DNA from: Saccharothrix sp. HUAS TT1
GTDB lineage: Bacteria > Actinomycetota > Actinomycetes > Mycobacteriales > Pseudonocardiaceae
DNA: 64,000 bases
Direction: 5' to 3'
Assembly (NCBI RefSeq): GCF_040744945.1
Contig: NZ_CP160453.1
Coordinates: 7,936,001 to 8,000,000 of the forward strand
This document shows, piece after piece, positions 8,242-16,100 of this stretch; position 1 is the stretch's first letter; each line of letters opens with the position of its first letter. The notes below the pieces were generated by a model. It had not been told where the DNA came from. It made no database searches and saw nothing but the letters and a program-made list of their open reading frames with translations. Made by a program: the position numbers and the translations under genes.

Positions 8242-10045
8242 GGGGCACCAGGGCCAGCGGCCGGACGTCGCCGGCGAACGTCGACGCGCCGACCGGCCGT
8301 TCCGGCCCCGGTCGCGGTTCGGGGCGGTCGAAGGCGCCCTCAGCGAACAGGTCCTCCACGAAGGCGTCGACCTTCTCCTCGGTGACCGACGGCATGGCGA
8401 AGACGTGCGCGTAGTGCCGCACCCCGCCGTCGCCGGTCGGCATCGGCTGGCAGGACAGCGACCACTTCTCGACCACGTCGTCGTTCGGTTGGCGGAAGCG
8501 CACGGTCAGCGCCATCGGGCTGCGGTCGACGTGCAGGCCGCCCTCGGGCAGCCGGTCCTCCCGGTCGAGCCGGTCCTCCAGCTCGCGCAACGAGCTCTCC
8601 AGGTACCGGGTGACGCGCAGCGCGCGCACCGCCGCGGCCGCGTGCTCGCGGAGGGACTTGGACGCCAGGTGGTTCCACAGGACCAGGGGCGACAGGCCGT
8701 TGCGCGAGCCGGCGAACGTCGTGTCGGGCGAGCCGGTGTAGGCCGGTTTGGAGGGCGGCTCGACCCGGAACTTGTTCTTGGTCATGAACACGCCGCACGG
8801 CCACGGCGCACCCGGCCACTTGTGCCCGCTCATCACCAGGGAGCTGACCACGTCGACGCCGTGCACCTCCAGCCCGAAGTCGAACTCGGGCACCTTGCCC
8901 TTGATCTCCCGGCGCAGCTGGATGCCCAGCTCGCTGCCGTGCTCCTCGGCCGCCGCGATCCGCAGGAACGGCATGAACCCCGCGCCGAGCGCGCCGTCCA
9001 CGTGCACCCAGAAGCCGCGGCGGCGGTCGACGTGGCCGGGTTCGAACTCGATGTCGCGCTCCAGCAGGCCGTGCTCGGCGAAGATCGGGACGAGCCGGCT
9101 CGCGACCTTCTCGACGTTGTCGTAGGCGCCCTTGAAGGTGGTGCCGAAGTTCAGCAGCAGCAGGATCGGGTGCCCGCGCTCGGCGAAGAACCGGACGAGC
9201 CGTTCCAGCGCCTCCACGTCGATCTCGCCGCTGCCCTCCGGGCCGCCCTTCGAGGGGACCTCCATCGGCCACTCGTCGGCGATGGGGCACTCACCCGGGT
9301 ACTCCCGCCTGCCGACCGCCGCGAACGTGTCGATGGCGAGCGTGCGGACGGCCTTGATGACGGAGTAGTGGGTGTCCTCGGAGTAGAAGGCGATCGGCCG
9401 GTACGCGTTGTCGTGCGTGACGGCGCTCTCCGTTCCCGCCTGCACGTACATCATCTGCCGGCCGTCACCGGGTTCGGTGATCAGCTTCTTGCCCGAGAGG
9501 TAGTCGCGGGCGGAGGCGAGCGCGTACAGGTTGCCCTCGGTGGAGCCCATGGTCAGCACGTAGCCCCAGTAGCTGTCGGGGTTGTCGGCGTCGTAGGGCC
9601 ACCCGGCGCGCCAGAGGGAGGCGTAGTGGTCGAGCACGGCGCGTTCCACGATCTTGGTGTTGAGCTTGTAGTTGCCCTGCTGGAACGGGTCGCCGATGTT
9701 GTTGAGGTGGAACTCCAGGAACCGCGCCAGGTCCCGCTGGTAGTGGCCCATGTCCTGGTTGCCCTGGAACCCCACCATGGTCCCGTGCTTGCCGACCAGG
9801 TAGGTCTCCAGCCGGTTGAGGGCGCGCTTGCGCTGCTGGGCCGTCAGCCCCTCGGCGGGGATCTCGAACTCCCCGATCTCCAGCTCGGGATCGCTCGGGT
9901 ACACCTCCCGCGGGTCCTGCCGGGGCTCCGCGATCACCGACGACCGACCGTTGCCCAATCCGGCGGAGGCCAACAACGCCGACCACGTGGCGTCGTCAGG
10001 CCCGTAGGGAATCTCCGGCCGCTGCTCGCTGGGTTGCCCGGTCAT
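8219..10045 (-). CDS. Group II PLP-dependent decarboxylase (histidine/aromatic decarboxylase superfamily)
   Basis: A 608-aa PLP enzyme. The Schiff-base lysine is Lys409 in SGHKWPG. VHVDGALGAGF supplies the Asp that pairs with the pyridine nitrogen, and TMGSTEGNLYALASAR is the phosphate-binding region typical of bacterial histidine-decarboxylase relatives. ATG 10045 is preceded by a good GGGAGGGG ribosome site; the frame runs on upstream to 10306 but without a comparable signal. The protein is longer than classical bacterial histidine decarboxylase (about 380 aa), with extra N- and C-terminal regions. Substrate cannot be told from the sequence; amino-acid decarboxylation to an amine is the family reaction. 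Confidence 0.8.
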   Translation of the reverse strand: MTGQPSEQRPEIPYGPDDATWSALLASAGLGNGRSSVIAEPRQDPREVYPSDPELEIGEFEIPAEGLTAQQRKRALNRLETYLVGKHGTMVGFQGNQDMGHYQRDLARFLEFHLNNIGDPFQQGNYKLNTKIVERAVLDHYASLWRAGWPYDADNPDSYWGYVLTMGSTEGNLYALASARDYLSGKKLITEPGDGRQMMYVQAGTESAVTHDNAYRPIAFYSEDTHYSVIKAVRTLAIDTFAAVGRREYPGECPIADEWPMEVPSKGGPEGSGEIDVEALERLVRFFAERGHPILLLLNFGTTFKGAYDNVEKVASRLVPIFAEHGLLERDIEFEPGHVDRRRGFWVHVDGALGAGFMPFLRIAAAEEHGSELGIQLRREIKGKVPEFDFGLEVHGVDVVSSLVMSGHKWPGAPWPCGVFMTKNKFRVEPPSKPAYTGSPDTTFAGSRNGLSPLVLWNHLASKSLREHAAAAVRALRVTRYLESSLRELEDRLDREDRLPEGGLHVDRSPMALTVRFRQPNDDVVEKWSLSCQPMPTGDGGVRHYAHVFAMPSVTEEKVDAFVEDLFAEGAFDRPEPRPGPERPVGASTFAGDVRPLALVPLIGRGFQ

Positions 10046-10362
10046 GCTGCCCCTCCCGACCCGGTGACGTGTAGCGCGTCGGAGCGTGCCACCGGCCGTC
10101 GGCGACCTACACCCCCAAACCACCGATTCACCAACACGTGTCGCACATTCACCCCACAGAGGCTGGGTGAGCGTCACAGAGTTCTGGGGAGCTTCGGCAA
10201 TCGCGCACCGCGAGCCGGTGGGCTGTGCTCGTCGGGTGTCGCGTTCCACTGCCCGACCTCCACCCCTCGGCCACCGCAGATCGCGGCCCGCGATCGGGTG
10301 ATACACGGTCGGGCCTGCGGTTTGCGGTGGACACCGGTGGTGAGGTCGCGGAGGATTCCGGC
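10046..10362. other. Divergent intergenic region with a palindrome
   Basis: 317 bp between the divergent decarboxylase and LEG1-family genes, so it must hold both promoters. The clearest element is the inverted repeat GATCGCGG-C-CCGCGATC at 10279-10295, 8-bp perfect arms around one base, about 70 bp before the LEG1 start. It could be an operator for an unlinked regulator. Confidence 0.4.
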
Positions 10363-11304
10363 ATGGGGCACCCCGACGAGTTGGCGGCCTTGGACCTGTA
10401 CCCGGTGTGGACGGCGGCGGAGGGGTTGGCGGGGGTGTTCGACCCGTTCCGGTTCGAGCAGCGGATGGCCGCCTACCGGTTGATGATCGACGGCACCAAC
10501 CCGGCGGACCGGTTCGGGCGCGACAACCGGCGCAACCCGCTGTGGGGGCTGATGTTCCAGCACCAGTGGCAGTTCCGCACCGGGCGGCTCGGCGCCGGCG
10601 CCCGGGAGGACGGGCGGATCGACCCGGACTCGCCGTGGGGTTACGGCAACTACACGCTCAACGTCGTCCCGTGGTTGGCGGCGGCCGCCGTCGGGGTGGT
10701 GCCGGACCTGCCGGTGGCCGACCCGCCGACGCCCTCCCGGTTCCGGTACGCGACGGGTGGCGTCGTGCCGGCGGAGCTGGCCGGCGCGGTGGACGACTGG
10801 CGCGCCTACTTCGAGCTGGTGAGCCGGACCGGGCCGGTAGACCCCGAGCCGGCCCGCCTCGCGCTGTGGAGGGCCCACAAGACCTGCCTGGACGTGGTGG
10901 TCGACGTGCTGGCCGACGTCGACACCGACCCCTGGCCCGCACTGGAGGTCGACTTCCTGCGCGGCTGGTGCCGGATGGTCGACTACCTGTGGGCGGCGGC
11001 CTGGCCGACCGACTTCGACTTCATGACCGCGCACGGCCTCGACGTGCTGCCGGAGTCGCTGCTCACCACGCCCGAGGACGTGCGCGCACTGCCCACCAAG
11101 GTTCGCGGCAACGTCGTCAACATCCTCCGCCTGGCCGGCACACCCCGGTGGCGCTACCACCTCAACCTCACGCTGTGGCAGCGGATCATGCGCACCCGTG
11201 AGGCCCGCGACCAGGTGCTGCCCCTGCTCGACGCGGTGTTCAACCCCGGACCGGGCAACACCGCCGAGCGCCGCAAGCTGCTCGGCTACCTGCTGCGCCC
11301 CTGA
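10363..11304 (+). CDS. LEG1-family protein (bacterial homologue)
   Basis: A 313-aa protein that resembles vertebrate LEG1 (liver-enriched gene 1) proteins along its first half: LYPVW near the start, RMAAYRLMIDGTNP, then DNRRNPLWGLMFQHQWQF with TGRL, and WGYGNYTLNVVPWLAA. There is no signal peptide, unlike the secreted animal proteins. The C-terminal half is helical, with VDYLWAAAWP and WRYHLNLTLWQRIM. ATG 10363 follows GCGGAGGA by about 8 nt. The family has no established biochemical activity, so function is unknown. The strong Trp/His conservation suggests a binding pocket; that is inference. Confidence 0.68.
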   Translation: MGHPDELAALDLYPVWTAAEGLAGVFDPFRFEQRMAAYRLMIDGTNPADRFGRDNRRNPLWGLMFQHQWQFRTGRLGAGAREDGRIDPDSPWGYGNYTLNVVPWLAAAAVGVVPDLPVADPPTPSRFRYATGGVVPAELAGAVDDWRAYFELVSRTGPVDPEPARLALWRAHKTCLDVVVDVLADVDTDPWPALEVDFLRGWCRMVDYLWAAAWPTDFDFMTAHGLDVLPESLLTTPEDVRALPTKVRGNVVNILRLAGTPRWRYHLNLTLWQRIMRTREARDQVLPLLDAVFNPGPGNTAERRKLLGYLLRP

Positions 11305-11353
11305 TCGCCCATCGCACCCGGCCGGACCCTGTGCCCTTGGCAGGGTGGGCCGG

Positions 11354-13105
11354 GTGAAGGTCCGCATCCCGATCGTGCTCGCGATCCTCGTCGCCGCGAT
11401 CGCCCCCGTGTCCACCACCGCCCCACCCGCCACCGCCGCCGCCAACGCCGAGAACAAGGTCACCGACCCGGTGCCGCTGCTGGAGCTGCACACGCCCGGT
11501 GACGCGGGCCTGTTCTGGACGTTGTCGCAGGCCGAGGCGCAGGCCGCGGTCACCTCGCACGGCATGCGGCCGCACGCCGGGGCCCGCGTCGGCTACCTGC
11601 GCCGGGCGCCGTTCACCGGCTCCCAGCCGATCCACCGGCTGCGCAAGCTGAACGCGAGCGCCTACCTGCTCACCGCGTCGACGTCCGAGCGCGACCAGCT
11701 CACCACCGGCGCGAACCCGGCCTTCCGCTACGAAGGCGTCGTCGGGCACGCCTCGGCCACCGCGCAGCCGGGCACCGAGGTGCTGTACCGGATGCGCAAG
11801 GACGGCCTGGCCGACTCGTGGCGTCCGGTCCTCGCTTCGCGGGCCGCCGCGATGCAGGCCCAGGGCTACGTGGTCGACGGGCCGCTGGGGCACGTGCACC
11901 CGCGCTGGATCCGGACCGGCGCCATCTACTTCGGCGTGTTCGACGCCAACGGCAACCGGTCGATGATGGACCGGGTCGAGCAGTACTACGGCCCGGAGTC
12001 GGCGAACGACTGGTGGGGCGGCGTCCGGCACGCCCACGACCGCCACCCCAAGGCCGTCGGGCACTGGCCGGACGAGGACTTCTCCCACCTCAAGCCCGCG
12101 ATCGGCTACTACGACGACGCCCGGCCGGAGACGGTGGAGCGGCAGATCGCCCAGGCCGCGGGGCTCGACCACTTCGCCTTCTACTGGTACTGGAACCCCG
12201 CCGCGGCCGACGAGCAGCTGACCACCGGCCTGCACTCGTTCCTGGCCGCGCGCAACCGCTCCGACCTGAAGTTCACCGTGCTGCCGTGCATCCACCCGTG
12301 GGGCGGCGGCGCGGGCGGCACGTTGCGGATGCCCTCCGACCAGATCACCCGGGCGGCGCAGATCCTGGTGGACGACTACCTGTCGCAGCCGAACGCCCTG
12401 CGCGCCAACGACGGCCGGCCGATGTTGCAGCTGTGCGACGTGCGCGGCATCGGCAAGCCCAACAGCGGCCCCCAGGACAACACCGTCGACGCCGCCGCGG
12501 TCCGCCACTTCACCGACGCCGTCCGCACCCGCGCCCGCGCGACGCTCGGCGAGGAGGTGCTGATCACCATGACCACCGACAACGGCACGCCCGAGCCCGA
12601 GCACGGCCTGGACGACAGCTACTGCCCCGGCCGCTGGGACCACCAGCGGGGCTCGTACGAGAACTACGTCGCCGGCGAGCGCGACTGGTTCGCCACCCAG
12701 CCGGGCCCGCTGGTCCGCTGCGCCACCTCGGACTTCGACGAGCGCCCGCGCATCGGCGTCAGCAAACCCGACCCCGTGCAGCCCGGCGACACCTCCGAAC
12801 AGGCCCAGGCCAAGCTGCACGCGTCCTTCCGCTGGTACGAGGACCAGTCCCTGCCGGCCTTCCGCCGCCTGCCGGCCGACATCCGCACCGACCTGGACGA
12901 GTCCACCAGGCCGTCCGCGGTGGACAACGTCGTGCTGCTGTACGCGTGGAACGAGTGGCACGAGGGCGGCGTCATCGAACCGAACGCCCGCGACGGCTGC
13001 GCCTACCTCGACGCCGTCCGCGCCGAACTGCGCCTCACCAAGGGCACGGGCTGCACCCCGACCCCCACCCCGTACCCACTCGCGGCGACGCATCCCACCG
13101 GCTGA
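11354..13105 (+). CDS. Secreted WbsX/GH99-like protein with an N-terminal DUF5648-type region
   Basis: A 583-aa exported protein with a signal peptide (VKVRIPIVLAILVAAIAPVS, cleaved near ATAAA). Residues about 35-160 form beta-propeller-like repeats as in DUF5648 (LLELHTPGDAGLFWT, RRAPFTGSQPIHRL). From about residue 250 the WbsX (GH99-like) signature appears: YYDDARPETVERQI, AGLDHFAFYWYWNP, and WNEWHEGG near 531 followed by IEPN. This family occurs in polysaccharide biosynthesis or mannan-like glycan hydrolysis. Export makes hydrolysis or cell-surface glycan handling more likely. GTG 11354 was chosen for the signal peptide; GTG 11345 is possible. The proline/threonine tail (CTPTPTPYPL) looks unstructured. 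Confidence 0.75.
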   Translation: MKVRIPIVLAILVAAIAPVSTTAPPATAAANAENKVTDPVPLLELHTPGDAGLFWTLSQAEAQAAVTSHGMRPHAGARVGYLRRAPFTGSQPIHRLRKLNASAYLLTASTSERDQLTTGANPAFRYEGVVGHASATAQPGTEVLYRMRKDGLADSWRPVLASRAAAMQAQGYVVDGPLGHVHPRWIRTGAIYFGVFDANGNRSMMDRVEQYYGPESANDWWGGVRHAHDRHPKAVGHWPDEDFSHLKPAIGYYDDARPETVERQIAQAAGLDHFAFYWYWNPAAADEQLTTGLHSFLAARNRSDLKFTVLPCIHPWGGGAGGTLRMPSDQITRAAQILVDDYLSQPNALRANDGRPMLQLCDVRGIGKPNSGPQDNTVDAAAVRHFTDAVRTRARATLGEEVLITMTTDNGTPEPEHGLDDSYCPGRWDHQRGSYENYVAGERDWFATQPGPLVRCATSDFDERPRIGVSKPDPVQPGDTSEQAQAKLHASFRWYEDQSLPAFRRLPADIRTDLDESTRPSAVDNVVLLYAWNEWHEGGVIEPNARDGCAYLDAVRAELRLTKGTGCTPTPTPYPLAATHPTG

Positions 13106-13172
13106 TCCCGCCGGCGGGATGCGCGGGTCTGGAGCGGCTTCGCCCGCCTTCCACGACCGAGGAAGGCAGGCG
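13091..13172. terminator. Tandem bidirectional terminator hairpins
   Basis: Two hairpins lie between convergent genes. The first (13091-13121) has a 12-bp stem with one mismatch and includes the upstream gene's stop codon. The second (13141-13152 with 13161-13172) has a 12-bp stem with one mismatch and an 8-nt loop, just past the end of the helicase gene at 13180. Confidence 0.7.
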
Positions 13173-13179
13173 ACCGGTG

Positions 13180-16100
13180 TTATCGGGACCGGAGGGCGTG
13201 GACAGCGGCGAAGCGGTTCTTGACGTTGTCGGTCAGCCGCTTCAGGCCCAACAGCTCCAGCACGGCTCGCTGCAACGCCTCTCCCCCGGTGCTCCCATCC
13301 CGCTCGGCGACGTGGTCGAGCAGCGCCGCCAGTTCGCTCGGGGGCACCTCCTCGAAGGACCGCGGTCCCAGGTGGCGCAGCCGCACCTCCGGTTGACCGG
13401 GCAACCGGTACGTGCGCGGTTTGACGCCGCTCTCGCCGAGCGGGTTGTCCTCGATGAGCCGCCCCTCGCGCACCGCTTGGGCGATCGCCTTGTTCAACTC
13501 ACCCGCAACCAGCTTCGTGACCCTGACGGAGCCCGAAGTCCGGACGTAGGCGGTGTGCAACCGGTTGCCGAGCACCGGGCCTTCGGCTTCGACGAGGCGA
13601 ACCAGACCGTCGAGCAGGTCCCGACGTGATGCCTCGGCCACTTGGACCACGGTTCCGCCGAACGTCCCGTACGCGGCGAGCACGGAGTCCTGGGTGGATG
13701 GCGCCTGCTCCTCGGCCGCGAACGGCGGCAACTCCTGCTCGTGCTCCACAACCGGCGGCGCGAACGACTCCTGGACCTCCGCGGTCACCGGCGGCACGAC
13801 AGGTTCGACCACCTCCGGAGAGCGCACGACCTGCTCCGGAACCACCGGCTCGGTGGCTACCGGTTCCGGCTCGACCACCGCGGGCACGACCACCGCAGGC
13901 ACAACGACCGCAGGCTCGACCACCGCGGGCTCGACCACCGCCACTGGTGGACGCGGCACCGGAGCCGACGGGTCGTCACCGTTCGACGTCCACCCCGAGG
14001 GGTGAATGTCCAACTCGTGCAACGCATCCCACAGCCGGGCGAGCACCGCGGGCCGGTCCGCGTAGAACTCCGACTCGCGGATGCGGAAGAACCGCCAACC
14101 GCACCGCTCCAAGTCGCGCTGCCTGGCCATGTCCCGCTCGTACGCCTCGGGCCCGTGCCACGCGTCGCCGTCGCACTCGACCGCCAGCCTGGCCTTGGCG
14201 CCGACAACCACCAGGTCGACCCGGTAGCCCTCGGCCGGGAACTGCGGGACGACGCTGTACCCGCGGTCCACGAGGCGGTTGAACACCCGCTGCTCGAACA
14301 GCGAGTCGAAGGGCTCCACCTTCTGGTTCTCGGGCACGGCCGTGCGCCTGGCGTCGTCCACGCCGTCCACCCGCCCGGACAAGGCGTAGCAGTAGTCCAG
14401 CAGCTGGAACCGCATGTCCTCGGGGTTGCCGAGGTCGGACAGGCGCAGGGAGTGGAACACCCACATCTGGTCCTTGGCGCGGGACGCGGCGACGTTGAAG
14501 CGCTGGACGTACATGTCCTGGGTCAGCGAGCCGATCCGCTTGCCGGGCTCCGGGGCCTTCACCATGGACAGGAACATCACGTTGCGCTCGGAGCCCTGGA
14601 AGTCCGCCGAGTCGCCGCACCGCAGGTCGCGGGCCTTCCACTCCTCCGGCGGGATGCGCTCCAGCAGTCGCTTCTCGATCCTCTTCGCCTGGGCGCGGCC
14701 GAGCAGCGACACGACGCCGAAGGTCATCCCGTCGTACCGCGGGTCGGCGATGCACTTCTCGACCTGGTCGACGATGGCGTCCGCCTCGACCGGGTTGACC
14801 TTGTCGGTCACGCCGCGCTCGTAGCCGTTGTCCAGGAACACCGGCTTGATCGGCTCCAGGCGGTCCGCCCCGTACTGGCGCACGGGCACCAGCCGGATGC
14901 CGTCGGGCTCGTAGGCGATCCGGTTCGAGAAGCCGATGATCTCCGGCACGCAGCGCCGGTGCTCGACGAGCGTGGTCATGCCCTCGAAGCGCATCTTCGC
15001 CTCGTCGAACAGGCTGCGCTTCGGGTCCTGCCACGACGCGCGGTACGGGTCGTCCCACAGGTACTGCTGGGCCAGGTCGCGCAACTGCTGCTGGTCTGCG
15101 CCCACCGCGGTGGGCGAGACCTGCTTGTCGTCGCCGATGACCACGATCTTGGGTGCGAGGTACTGCAGGAACGTCGCCTCCAGGCCCGCCTGCGACGCCT
15201 CGTCCACCACCACTACGTCGAACATGTCCGGCTGGACTCGGAACTGCTCGGCGATCCGGTAGACCGGCATGATCCACACCGGCACCGCCGGGCGACAGCG
15301 GTCCATGGCCACCTTGATGTCGGCCCGGCGCTGGTTCGCGTAGACGCCGGTGCCCTTGCCCAGCAGCTTGACCAGCTGGGCGTACTGGAGCAGGTCGGCG
15401 CGGGCCTTGCCGGACAACCGCTCCGGCGACACGGCGTGTCCCCAGGCCCGTTCGGCGGCCAGTCGCTCGACCCGGCCGCGCACCTCCTCCTCGACGCGCA
15501 GCACCTCGGCCTGGAGGGCGTTGACGTCCTCGTCACCCCGCCTGAGCACCCATCCCAGCGCGACCACCCAGGCCCACGCGGCGTCCCAGTCGCCCAGCCG
15601 CTCCGCCCAGACGGGGTCACGCGGGTCCGTCGACACGGCCTCGTGCAGCCGCGGCAGCAGATCGGCCAGCACCGCCGCGATCTCGTCCCGACGGCGTGCC
15701 AGCCCGGCGACCTCGGTCAGGCGCACCAGCCTGTGGTGCGCGACCGCGTACGACTCGTGATCCCGGTCCTCGGCTGCCTGCGCCAGGTGCTTCACGCACG
15801 GCGCGGCGTCCGTCCACTGCGCCACCTCGGCGATGGTTCCCACGACCTCCAGCAGCGGCACGGTGGCCGCGGTGCGCGCGTCGTGCGCGGCGGCGACGTC
15901 AACGAGCCGGGCGTAGGTCTGGACGGCCTCCAGGTCCGTCCAGTTCGGGCGCGGAAGCCTGAGCCCCGCCAACCCGCGCTCTTCGGCTTCGAGGGCTTCC
16001 CCCAGTGCCAGCACGCGACGCAACTGCTCCAGCTCGGTGACGTGCCACTGGAGCCGTTCGCTCAACGTGTCCTCGGCCGGAATGTGCACGGAGTCCGGCC

